Assembly: GCA_013215915.1 (NCBI GenBank)
Contig: JABSON010000009.1
Location: 1 to 32,084 of the forward strand
Reading direction: 5' to 3'
DNA: 32,084 nucleotides
DNA from: Campylobacteraceae bacterium
GTDB lineage: Bacteria > Campylobacterota > Campylobacteria > Campylobacterales > Arcobacteraceae
Below the pieces are notes generated by a model. The model had not been told where the DNA came from, did no database searches, and saw nothing but the letters and a program-made list of their open reading frames with translations. The translations under genes and the position numbers were made by a program. This document shows, piece by piece, positions 1-8,909 of the stretch (the first letter of the stretch is position 1; each line of letters opens with the position of its first letter).

Positions 1-162
1 AATCAAATAAAAGCTGAATATTTTTTAATAGGTTCTTTATTAAGTTTATTATTTGCAATAATGATATCAGTAATATTTATAGCTTTTGATAAGATTCATA
101 ATTTAGAAATTATAAACTATATAGTTAGTCTAGTTAGCTATAACTTAAAGATAATAAACTAA
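1..162 (+). CDS. C-terminal fragment of a membrane protein (truncated by window edge)
   Basis: Frame 1 is open from base 1 to TAA at 160-162; translation NQIKAEYFLIGSLLSLLFAIMISVIFIAFDK... is strongly hydrophobic. Confidence 0.45.
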   Translation, partial: NQIKAEYFLIGSLLSLLFAIMISVIFIAFDKIHNLEIINYIVSLVSYNLKIIN

Positions 163-647
163 GTGAGGAGACCTATAATAGTGGAATTAGATTTTAAACA
201 TAAGAATTGCCTAAATTCCGTTCTTATATATCAAGGTAACCCAAATAATAAAATTAAAAAACACTCTCCACTAATTATTAGCCCTTAATCTAGTTTTTAC
301 GTATACAACTCTTTTCTTTGATATTACTTCTTAAAAATCTTATTTACACCATTTCATTTATCATTTATTCTTGTTGATTCGAAGAGACCCAAATTTGCAG
401 AGCAATCTAGATCATAAAATAGTTTTTTAAGAGTAATTTTCACAATATATAATAAAAGTAGTTATTAAGTAATATTAATATAAAATGTAAGTCTATTTAT
501 AGTTGATTTTATTGGAGAAAATATTGAGCTAGATGATTAAATCAAAAAATAATAATTTGGACATACACTTAATACACAAACTTTTAGTGGGTAATGATAT
601 TAATCTTTATTTTCATAATAGCATATCAATTGTTTTGTTTGTGAATA

Positions 648-956
648 TTGTTTGATGGATATATTAAGGACTTCACATCTTTACATGTTTTAGGGAAGAT
701 GAATAAAGACAACGGATTTACAGAAATATTCCAATTAACTATTTTTTCTTTAGTTGGTTCTATTTTAGGGTCTCTACACTTTATATTATTTCTTTACAAA
801 AAAATCTTTGATCTTGACCACTTATGGGGCTTTTTCTTTTCACCTATTTTAGATTCTATAATAGGTCTAATGGTTTTGCTCTTTTCCAAAGTGGCTTTAG
901 AACGTCTTTCAACAGATAGTTCTCCTGTTACTGCAAAACGGCTACAGCTAGCCTGA
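648..956 (+). CDS. small hypothetical membrane protein (possibly a fragment)
   Basis: 102-aa ORF from TTG with two hydrophobic segments; no clear RBS. Confidence 0.35.
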   Translation: MFDGYIKDFTSLHVLGKMNKDNGFTEIFQLTIFSLVGSILGSLHFILFLYKKIFDLDHLWGFFFSPILDSIIGLMVLLFSKVALERLSTDSSPVTAKRLQLA

Positions 957-1167
957 TGTTATTACTAAATTCCGTAATATTTCAAAAGGCTTATTTAGAA
1001 AGTATAAGCAGTTAAATATAGATGTTACAAAATCTAATGCAGAAATATTGAGTGTCACCCTCCCTAAAGAATAAAGTAAATATATATCAAAAACCAAAAA
1101 CGTGGTGAAGTCAAATGGTAAGATTATAGTAAGTGAAATTTATCTATAACTATTAATAGTAAATAAT

Positions 1168-2145
1168 TTGAAAGTGAAATTGATGCAAAAGAAATCTTTT
1201 ATAGAAAATATTGAAAAAAACGAGTTGTTATTTGCGAAATTTTGTATGAAAAAAGCAGGTATAGGTACTTGGATAAGAGATAATGAAAATGACTTAGCTA
1301 GACTTGATGAAAGCATGATTTATTTATGGGGAATGCAAGATTATTGGAAAGAAGGAGAATGGATATCCTTTACAGAAAAGATGCTTCCTCTTATATCTGA
1401 GTTATCGGAAGATCATCTAACTAAATTACAAAATTTATTTTCAGGCAAAGAGTCTGATAACTTTTTAGTTATAGAACATGCCATAAATAGATTAGATGGA
1501 ACAATAATACATTGTGAAGTAAGAATTGAGGTTCATTCAAGAAATGAAGCAGGATTACCCATCATTATTACAGGAGTAAATATTGATACAACAAATTTAA
1601 TTAAAGCTAAGAAACAAGTAGAAAAATTTAATATTTTAGCTACTTTAGATCATATGACAAATCTTTACAATAGAAGATACTTCGCTGAAATATCAAAAAA
1701 TATTTTTCTTATTTCAAAAAGAAATAAATACAAGCTTGCAATAGCAATGATTGATATAGATAATTTTAAAAATATAAATGATACTTACGGACACAATATT
1801 GGTGATAAAGTTATAATAATATTAGCACAAGAGATGAAAAGTTTAACTAGAAATAGTGATATTGTTTGTAGATGGGGAGGTGAAGAATTTATTATCTTAT
1901 TTCCTGAAACATCAATAGAAGGTGCTACTAATATTGCAACAACAATAAAAGAAAGTATTAATAAGTTAAATATTAATATTGAAAAGAATAAATATATTAA
2001 TATTACCATTAGTATTGGGCTATCTAAAGTTAAGATTAAAGATAATTTACTTAATTTAGAATCTTCAATAGCCAATGCAGATAAGGCACTATATGAAGCA
2101 AAAAGAACTGGAAAAAATAAAGTTTGTATTTATAAAGATAAATAG
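1168..2145 (+). CDS. PAS-like sensor diguanylate cyclase (GGDEF)
   Basis: GGDEF domain with DHMTNLYNRRYF, IDIDNFKNINDTYGH and RWGGEEFIILFP; start is TTG at 1168 or ATG at 1183. Confidence 0.9.
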   Translation: MKVKLMQKKSFIENIEKNELLFAKFCMKKAGIGTWIRDNENDLARLDESMIYLWGMQDYWKEGEWISFTEKMLPLISELSEDHLTKLQNLFSGKESDNFLVIEHAINRLDGTIIHCEVRIEVHSRNEAGLPIIITGVNIDTTNLIKAKKQVEKFNILATLDHMTNLYNRRYFAEISKNIFLISKRNKYKLAIAMIDIDNFKNINDTYGHNIGDKVIIILAQEMKSLTRNSDIVCRWGGEEFIILFPETSIEGATNIATTIKESINKLNINIEKNKYINITISIGLSKVKIKDNLLNLESSIANADKALYEAKRTGKNKVCIYKDK

Positions 2146-2249
2146 ATACATCAAATTTTGTAAATTATTGAGACTATATATTAAAGGCATCTAGTAAAGT
2201 TGATATAGAATTCCCGAAAATACTTTTCGCTTGTTCTTTTAGGTATCAT

Positions 2250-2274
2250 CTCAAAGGATTGTTAATCCTTTGAG
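2250..2274 (+). terminator. stem-loop downstream of the GGDEF gene
   Basis: Perfect inverted repeat CTCAAAGGATT-GTT-AATCCTTTGAG. Confidence 0.6.
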
Positions 2275-2314
2275 AGAATGGCATTCTTTTCACGAAATAA
2301 TTATTTAGACTCAT

Positions 2315-2830
2315 AAAATGTTAAATGTAAATGATTTAAATTTGTCACTTCGAATATAAGTTCATTATGTGTGAATTTACTTTTTAGATTTGGCATATCG
2401 AATATTTCAGAAAGATAGTTTACTATGTAAAATGATTCCAATTTCATACCTTTTTTATCAATTACATATTGATTTCTTAATTTTCAATATTTATTCAAAG
2501 TCTCATTTGAAATAAATATTCTAACAATCATTGGAATCAGTTTTATTTCTTCATTTATTATCACTCTAGAATAGTATTTTTCACCAAAATCGATTAGAAA
2601 ACTCCAAACATCAGGGTTTTTGCTTATAAAAATATTTGTTGCTTTTCCATACAAAACTCAAAATCGAAAGAAATCCCTATTATGCTCATTTAATTTTCTT
2701 ATGGTTCCATCTCTATCATTTAAACTAATTATTTCTCTAAATATGCTTGAATATCTATTATTGGAAAATTATTTCCTTTTATTTCCAAGGGATAAGCTCT
2801 TAAGTCTTCATATCCTTCTCGTTTTCTCTT
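2315..2830 (-). pseudogene. decayed minus-strand gene of unknown family
   Basis: Minus strand reads ATNIFISKNPDVWSFLIDFGEKYYSRVIINEEIKLIPMIVRIFISNETLNKY*KLRNQYVIDKKGMKLESFYIVNYLSEIFDMPNLKSKFTHNELIFEVTNLNHLHLTFYE with a stop and no intact ORF. Confidence 0.4.
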
Positions 2831-2832
2831 AT

Positions 2833-3339
2833 TTAATCTAATTCCAAAATCATAGACTGTATTTCTAAATTATCACCATGTTTAAAAATCGAAGGAGAAC
2901 CTATAAAAACAAAGCCAAAAGAACTATATAAATGGCTCGCACTACTATTAGTTGTTGTTACATTCAAATATAAATATTTTGCTCCTAATTTTATAGACCA
3001 ATCTTTATATTCTTTTAACATCTTAAAACCTATTCCTCTATTTCTAAATTTTGGATTAATCCACATTTGATATAAAACTGACTTCTCATAATTTTCTTCC
3101 TCAATATTGAACCATGCTAAGCCAGCAGGTTTATTATTATATTCGGCAATTAAAGGAAAGGACATTTTAGAAGTAATACGTTCAATTAAACAATTTCTCC
3201 ATTCTAAGTCATTCTTTTTTATTTCATTTTCATATGTACTTCCAAAAGCATCTGGAGAATCCATCAAAGATTCCAATCTTAATTTTTTATATAATGACCA
3301 TTCATTTTCCTTGAATTCTCTGATAATTAATAAATCCAT
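2833..3339 (-). CDS. GNAT family N-acetyltransferase
   Basis: 168 aa; IREFKENEWSLYKKLRLESL..., GLAWFNIE, MWINPKFRNRGIGFKML, LNVTTTNSSASHLYSSFGF typical of GNAT. Confidence 0.85.
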   Translation of the reverse strand: MDLLIIREFKENEWSLYKKLRLESLMDSPDAFGSTYENEIKKNDLEWRNCLIERITSKMSFPLIAEYNNKPAGLAWFNIEEENYEKSVLYQMWINPKFRNRGIGFKMLKEYKDWSIKLGAKYLYLNVTTTNSSASHLYSSFGFVFIGSPSIFKHGDNLEIQSMILELD

Positions 3340-3494
3340 TTTATTCCTTTAAAACTAGTATATAAGGTTTGACTTGAAAGATAAGCTGTTTATTAATGAA
3401 TAGATCAAGCATCTATACTTTAATTTTTATGTAAAAAACCTAAAGTTAATTAGGAGTTTATTCTTTCCAATATTTTGTTATATATTTCCCTAAT

Positions 3495-3672
3495 TTAATT
3501 TTTTTCTATATGTTTAACTTCAAAATCAGTTAAATATGAGTTGATTAAATTTTGGTATGAAATTTCAAGTTTAATTGCAAATTCTTTAAAGTAATCAATT
3601 TAATTGATATTTGTTTTTACTTTTTGAATATGCATTCTTCATTGAATTACTAAGATCATATTCTTTTCTCAT
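3495..3672 (-). pseudogene. decayed BrnA-type antitoxin
   Basis: Minus: MRKEYDLSNSMKNAYSKS...(frame change) DYFKEFAIKLEISYQNLINSYLTDFEVKHIEKN*; matches the BrnA-like pattern DYFK.LAEELGIPYQNLINLYL. Confidence 0.6.
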
Positions 3673-3904
3673 GATAAATACTTCCTATATTGTTTCTGAT
3701 TTAGTTGATTTCTTGCACTAATAATTCTAATATTATTTTAATCATTTCAATAACAATGAATTATTGTTAAAATCTTTAATTTACAACTTAGTCCAAGTAA
3801 GATAAATCTATCTTCACTATGGGCTGAGTCACATATTTATCTTGCTTTATCATCAAACACTGTTTTCTTTTTGTATTATCCCAGAAAAATTTAATTGTTT
3901 TCAT
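3669..3904 (-). pseudogene. decayed BrnT-type toxin
   Basis: Minus: MKTIKFFWDNTKRK...VFDDKAR*ICDSAHSEDRFILLGLSCKLKILTIIHCY... then (other frame) IRIISARNQLNQKQYRKYLS*; stop overlaps the antitoxin ATG (ATGA). Confidence 0.6.
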
Positions 3905-3951
3905 TAGAATAAGTCAATAGAATAAATTGTTTTATCCTCTTGCCCTATTTA

Positions 3952-4410
3952 TTATAAAATCATCTGATAGATATCAAAATTAATACCACGAAATAAAGAA
4001 GATTTTACAAATTTAAAACCAGTCTTTTTAGCAAGATTTACAGAAGCAATATTTTCAGGCTCCACAATTGCATTAATGCATTTAAAGTTTAATATATTTT
4101 TAATAAAAGATAAGACTCCAATAATTGATTCATTGGCATAACCTTTTCCTTGTTGTTCACTACAAATACGATAATTAATATGTATAATTTCATCTAAAGC
4201 AATTATATGTTTATTTATACCACAAATACCAATGAATTCATTACTATCACTTTTATAAATAGCCCAAGGTCCATAGTTATTTAATGTATATTGTTTTTTA
4301 CAATTTACTATATATTCAGAAATTTGTTTTTTTGAATGAACACCAACTGTAGAATACTTCATTACTTCAGGATCAGATAATACTTTTACTATCTTTTTTT
4401 GTAATTTCAC
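3952..4410 (-). pseudogene. GNAT family acetyltransferase with frameshifted N-terminus
   Basis: ORF reads ...VLSDPEVMKYSTVGVHSKKQISEYI..., GYANESIIGVLSFI, EPENIASVNLAKKTGFKF (GNAT). Missing N-terminus KILETKRLRICEITKK lies upstream in another frame across an A7 run. Confidence 0.6.
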
Positions 4411-4549
4411 AAATTCTTAGTCTTTTAGTTTCTAAAATTTTAATATTAACTCCTAAGAAGATAAACAAGAACTAGTCGTGTCTTACTATCTTTTCTTTTT
4501 GTAAAAGATATGATATTCATAGTGTGTACAATGATTTTATTTCTTATGT

Positions 4550-5080
4550 TTATGTTCGATGTAGACCATAAATTGCATGATCAACAATTCGTCCATTTAG
4601 ATTTTCAGCATTAGAAATTATTCCTTCTAGCTTCATTCCTAAACGTTCACAGACAGCTTTACTAGCAAAATTATCTGAAGCTACTGATATTTCTATTTTA
4701 TTCATTGCTAAGTCAGTAAATGCAATTTCGATAAGCTTTTTACAAACTCGATTAATTATTCCATTACCTTGTACTGACTCATTAATCCAATAACCAATCT
4801 CAACTTTCTTCAATTTATGATTAATCGTATTGAAGCTTGCATTGCCAACTAATTCTCCATTGAAGAAAATACCGCAGACCATTGATTTACCATCTGCATA
4901 GTCATGGAGAGATTTACGAATAAATGAAATAAAGTCCTGCTCATTTTTACAATGAGCAGGCCAGGCCAACCATTTTTCAAGGTAGGTATAATTTTCTTTA
5001 ATTAATATCGTGTAAATTTTAGCAAAGGATTCTTGAACCAAAGCCAATTTAATTTCTTCATCAATTATAGTACTAAACAA
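4550..5080 (-). CDS. RimL-like GNAT N-acetyltransferase
   Basis: 176 aa; LEKWLAWP, VEIGYWINESVQGNGIINRVCKKLIEIAF, ASDNFASKAVCERLGMKLEG typical of RimJ/RimL. Confidence 0.88.
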   Translation of the reverse strand: MFSTIIDEEIKLALVQESFAKIYTILIKENYTYLEKWLAWPAHCKNEQDFISFIRKSLHDYADGKSMVCGIFFNGELVGNASFNTINHKLKKVEIGYWINESVQGNGIINRVCKKLIEIAFTDLAMNKIEISVASDNFASKAVCERLGMKLEGIISNAENLNGRIVDHAIYGLHRT

Positions 5081-5095
5081 TTTACGCTCCTTTAA

Positions 5096-5220
5096 ATATA
5101 ATGTCCGCCTTGAGAAAGAAGGTAAATAAGGGTAGAATCTTTGAAGTTATAAATATATTTTGAAACATATAAAACTAAGAATTATTCACATGTATTACCT
5201 TGTTTCTCTCCCATAAGACT
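5096..5220 (-). repeat. divergent attC-like site (family A)
   Basis: Arms TTGAGAAAGAAGGTAAATA and ATTACCTTGTTTCTCTC pair as in family A copies; core degenerate (ATAAT). Confidence 0.4.
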
Positions 5221-5440
5221 GTGAAAGAACTCAATCTCAATTAATAAAAATATCCTACAATAAACATACTAAAAACTAGCATCTTAAAACTACTAAAATG
5301 GTATAATACTTATATATAAATAAGGATTAGATATAAAACAACAATTATTATTTCCACCAACTTTAGAGAAGTAAAGGCAAACGTATGACTTAATATCATA
5401 AGGAAACTGTACTCGGAAGTTGATTATAATCATCTCTGTA
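5211..5440 (+). repeat. family C dispersed repeat, copy 1
   Basis: ...GACTGTGAAAGAACTCAATCTCAATTAATAAAAATATCCTACAATAAACATACTAAAAACTAGCAT...; near-identical blocks at about 7905 and about 25668. Confidence 0.75.
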
Positions 5441-5754
5441 TTCCAAATAAGTCCTATAAAGGGCTTCTTCTTTTAATTACCATTAAGAATCCATCAGTAA
5501 CAAGTTTAGTTCTCATGACATCATCCATACTAAAGGTACCTTATTTTGTATGGATATAAGTTATGTCTACCTCATCTTTATTATTTGGAGTTGAATAATA
5601 GAAGTCTCTTATTAATTACATTTGGAGAAATCGTAAAATTACTTCTGAGTCTTTAAATTCTTGATTGTATTTACTTTTTATCCTTTGTCTCTCTTTCCTT
5701 AATTTTAACATACTATATTATTACGTCCAATTTATGGTAGACATATCACTATTG

Positions 5755-5882
5755 ATATAATGCCCTCTTAAGTTATCGATCGGTTTAACATAACTGTACT
5801 CAATAATACGATAAAGTTAAACGAAACGACAGAACAATAAAAACCCAGCTTTTATCAGTTAAATTAAAGCGCTTGCTAACTT
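5755..5882 (-). repeat. attC-like site downstream of the LprI-like gene
   Basis: Minus: TTAGCAAGCGCTTTAA ... TTAAGAGGGCATTATAT; arms imperfectly complementary. Confidence 0.5.
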
Positions 5883-5888
5883 TTTTAT

Positions 5889-6296
5889 TTACTGTTCAGC
5901 TAATTCAGTTAGTTCTATTACTCGTAATTTGTTTAGCCTCATAGGGCAAAAGCTATACATTGGAGAACCTACATATGACCCCATAAGTTCACAATGTGAT
6001 TTCCTATATTTTAGCCACGCTTTTTGAGATTGCTCAAATTTATTTGCATCGTCTTTTGAGCGTACTGATATGTTTTTATAAATAATCTTATAAAGTTTAT
6101 TCATCTCTTTTTTGACCATATCAGAAACAAGTTCACTACATTTATAAACGACAGCGTTATTTATAATTCCTGCTTTTGTTACACAATTTTGATAAGCGGC
6201 ATCATATTTACTATTTGATTCTGCCCAAGAATTAATTGAGCTTAGTGATAATAAAAGCATTGTTAAAGTTATAAATGTAAAATTTTTGAAACTCAT
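5889..6296 (-). CDS. secreted LprI/DUF1311-like protein (lysozyme-inhibitor-like)
   Basis: Signal peptide MSFKNFTFITLTMLLLSLSSINSWA; cysteine pattern and FEQSQKAWLKYRKSHCELMGSYVG... typical of LprI/DUF1311. Confidence 0.75.
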   Translation of the reverse strand: MSFKNFTFITLTMLLLSLSSINSWAESNSKYDAAYQNCVTKAGIINNAVVYKCSELVSDMVKKEMNKLYKIIYKNISVRSKDDANKFEQSQKAWLKYRKSHCELMGSYVGSPMYSFCPMRLNKLRVIELTELAEQ

Positions 6297-6328
6297 ATTT
6301 TCCCCTTTTGTTGATTTTCATCGCAGAC

Positions 6329-6449
6329 AGCTAACATCTTAACTTAAAAACAAGGGATATTACACCTTGACTATTGGGCCCTTGATTTTAGACAATTGAG
6401 GCTTTTAAAGCACGAATTTTACAGTGTACCCTTGCTATTTTTTTATGTT
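6329..6449 (-). repeat. attC-like site (family B)
   Basis: Shares AGCAAGGGTACACTGTAAAATT...GCTTTAAAAGCCTC...AATATCCCTTGT...CTTAA with the copy at 18586-18718; right end GTTAGCT. Confidence 0.6.
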
Positions 6450-6667
6450 TTTTTGGTTCAAGCGTAACTTCAAAATTTAATTTTTATTATAACTTACTAT
6501 CTTAGTAAATAGAAAAACTAGTTTATCGTGATAATTTTTGCTTTCAAAAAAACTCCTTAATTTTACTTTCACAGAATTACACTATTTTAAATATGTAAAA
6601 AGTAGCAGTATAGATTTCAAATATAAAGAATAATATGGATTAATGCAAGAAATATTTTGTCTTTTAT

Positions 6668-6742
6668 TTATCAAACTTAAGGACATAGAAACTTTAGTTT
6701 TATACAGTACACTCTTGTTTCTAATCCTCTGTTTTGTTATAT
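6668..6742 (-). repeat. partial attC-like site (family B) after the lipoprotein gene
   Basis: Minus ATATAACAAAACAGAGGATTAGAAACAAGAGTGTACTGTA matches the left arm of family B; right half shortened. Confidence 0.45.
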
Positions 6743-6749
6743 CTTAATA

Positions 6750-7286
6750 TTAATTTATATTTTCAATATCATCAAATATTTTATTTGCCAAGGCTTCAAT
6801 AAATTCTAACTCATATTTTTTATCTCGTAATGTTCCAGCTATTATTTGTAAATTCATCATAAATCCACCTTTAAATGACAAGTTATCTTTTTTTATAGTG
6901 CCTATAGATTTATTATTATTTACTAGATTTATAGTATATGAATAATTAGGATAAGCTAGAGAATCAGTTGATATTGCTGTTTTATCTCCAACAAATCTTC
7001 TTTTGTAATTAGCATTAATAACTAATTTATTCATTTTAATATCTGTAGATAATAATTCATTATCCTTTAATAATTTTGTAAGTTTATTATTCAAAATAGT
7101 TTCTAACTCTTCTTTTGTATGATATACAATTTTTGTTTTAACAAATTGAGATAAATTTAATTTAGCATTAAGAAACTGAAACTTTTCTGTTGCTTTTATT
7201 TTTGGGGCACTTGGACTATTTTTACTACAACCTGTAATTCCTACTAAAATTGCAATTAGCAATAAACTTAAACTTAATTTCTTCAT
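6750..7286 (-). CDS. hypothetical lipoprotein
   Basis: MKKLSLSLLLIAILVGITGC lipobox; RBS AAAGGA upstream. Confidence 0.75.
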   Translation of the reverse strand: MKKLSLSLLLIAILVGITGCSKNSPSAPKIKATEKFQFLNAKLNLSQFVKTKIVYHTKEELETILNNKLTKLLKDNELLSTDIKMNKLVINANYKRRFVGDKTAISTDSLAYPNYSYTINLVNNNKSIGTIKKDNLSFKGGFMMNLQIIAGTLRDKKYELEFIEALANKIFDDIENIN

Positions 7287-7321
7287 AAAATTTATCCTTT
7301 AATTTTTAGAGCAAAAACTAG

Positions 7322-7363
7322 ATATAACAAAGAATACTAATTATTGTGTATTCTTTGTTATAT
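7322..7363 (-). repeat. compact perfect palindrome with attC-like ends
   Basis: ATATAACAAAGAATAC-N10-GTATTCTTTGTTATAT; overlaps the stop codon of the 7358..7846 gene. Confidence 0.55.
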
Positions 7364-7846
7364 ATCCTTTGATCTTAACATTATAATACTACGAGACAGG
7401 AATATGCCACTTATAAAACCATATAATAAACTTATAGTTATAATAAATTCAATTTGATTTATAATTGATAATTCTCTGGCAATTAACACACCAATAAAAT
7501 ATTTAAGAAAAAAAATAACTAGAATAAGAAACATAGGCAACCAACTACCAGGAATACAAAAAACTTTTTTTAAATTATTATATTCAATTTTTTTTGGAAA
7601 AGATAATTTTAATCCTATAATTAAAGATAACCCTACTCCAATAAACCATATGATTAATGCTATTGGCATTATTCCAAAAGCTGATAAAATACCAAATATT
7701 GATAATAAAATCATAACCATGGGTAAGATAAAAATTCTTCTTAATTTAATTTCTCTACTTTTAGTTTGGGAGTATCCTAAAAAAAGTAATACTAGAAATA
7801 ATATGAAAACCCAAATTGGTGTGTGTTTAATTATTTCAATTAACAA
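7358..7846 (-). CDS. hypothetical multi-pass membrane protein
   Basis: 162 aa with about five hydrophobic segments; stop TAA lies in the ATATAAC core. Confidence 0.65.
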   Translation of the reverse strand: MLIEIIKHTPIWVFILFLVLLFLGYSQTKSREIKLRRIFILPMVMILLSIFGILSAFGIMPIALIIWFIGVGLSLIIGLKLSFPKKIEYNNLKKVFCIPGSWLPMFLILVIFFLKYFIGVLIARELSIINQIEFIITISLLYGFISGIFLSRSIIMLRSKDI

Positions 7847-7904
7847 TATAAATCCTCATATATAACATTTTACTTCAGTGACTCTATCTGCGCTTACTAA
7901 TAGG

Positions 7905-8165
7905 AGACTTTGAAAGAACTAAATCTCAATTAATAAAAATATTCTACAATAAACATACTAAAAATAAGCATATTAAAACTACTAAAATTATATATTACTT
8001 ATCTATAAAAAGTTAATTATGGGTATATGTAAACAAGGAGTAGTTATGAGGAGAGAAGTAAATGTAAACTTAAGACTTAATGTCATAAGGAAACTGTACT
8101 CGTAAGTTGATTCTAATAATATGAGTGGAGTAGTAAATTCTTATGTTGAGATATATCTTGGTTTT
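7905..8165 (+). repeat. family C dispersed repeat, copy 2
   Basis: ACTAAATCTCAATTAATAAAAATATTCTACAATAAACATACTAAAAATAAGCATATTAAAACTACTAAAA...AACTTAAGACTTAATGTCATAAGGAAACTGTACTCGTAAGTTGATTCTAATAATATG. Confidence 0.75.
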
Positions 8166-8339
8166 ATAATATTTAACTTAATAGACGCTCTACGTTCGAG
8201 GATATGATTTATTGTACTTTTTAATATATGGTACTATCAATAATACATAATATTTTATTCATACTTACTTTGTCAATAAATTTGACATTTCTAGAATTAT
8301 AATCTATTTATTTAATTTTCTCTCCTATAACAAAACCAA

Positions 8340-8530
8340 TTTTCTTTTCACTATAAATTTAAATATTAAAATGAGATTTCTCTTTGTATAAGTTATTGGG
8401 CATGAAAATACAAGTCCCAAATGTTTATTAAATACTTTATTACTAATAATTACAGGCCTTAGTCCCTTATGTTCATATCAACTTTCGAATCAAAACTTAA
8501 AGCTACAATATCTCATTGCTCATGAATATT
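8340..8530 (-). pseudogene. decayed MazF/PemK-type toxin
   Basis: Minus: DIVALSFDSKVD-(frameshift)-KGLRPVIISNKVFNKHLGLVFSCPITYTKRN; MazF hallmark RPxIIxSNxxFN and CPIT. Confidence 0.7.
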
Positions 8531-8694
8531 TTACCATTCTTCTAATCCAGTTTTATGATCAAATTCTTCATTAACTTTATAATCACTATATTAAGAGTTT
8601 CACTAAAGCATTAATATTAAATTTTATTCTTGTTTGTTTGATTAGTTCTAATATTATTTTTTCATTTTCAATTAGACTATTCATTTAATTTCAT
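8530..8694 (-). pseudogene. decayed MazE-like antitoxin
   Basis: Directly upstream of the MazF remnant; fragments NINALVKL..., DYKVNEEFDHKTGLEEW across stops and frames. Confidence 0.5.
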
Positions 8695-8909
8695 AAGCTT
8701 CTTTTTATTAATTGCAAGTTACAGAGTCAATGATATGGACATAAAACACTAAATTATTCATCTCTTATGTAAAATTTACATTTTAAATAATAAAATATGA
8801 TATTATATTATTTAAAGGAACAAAAGAGTAAGTTTAGAAGATAATTTAATTCAGTAGAAGGTGGGTTAAAAACTAACCTTAATACACTACCTTATAATAA
8901 GGGGAAATC

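Noticed and set aside
1785-2075. 96-aa minus-strand ORF
   Set aside because: Antisense to the GGDEF coding region; low-complexity hydrophobic translation typical of reverse AT-rich coding DNA
2620-2841. 73-aa plus-strand ORF
   Set aside because: Antisense to a decayed minus-strand gene
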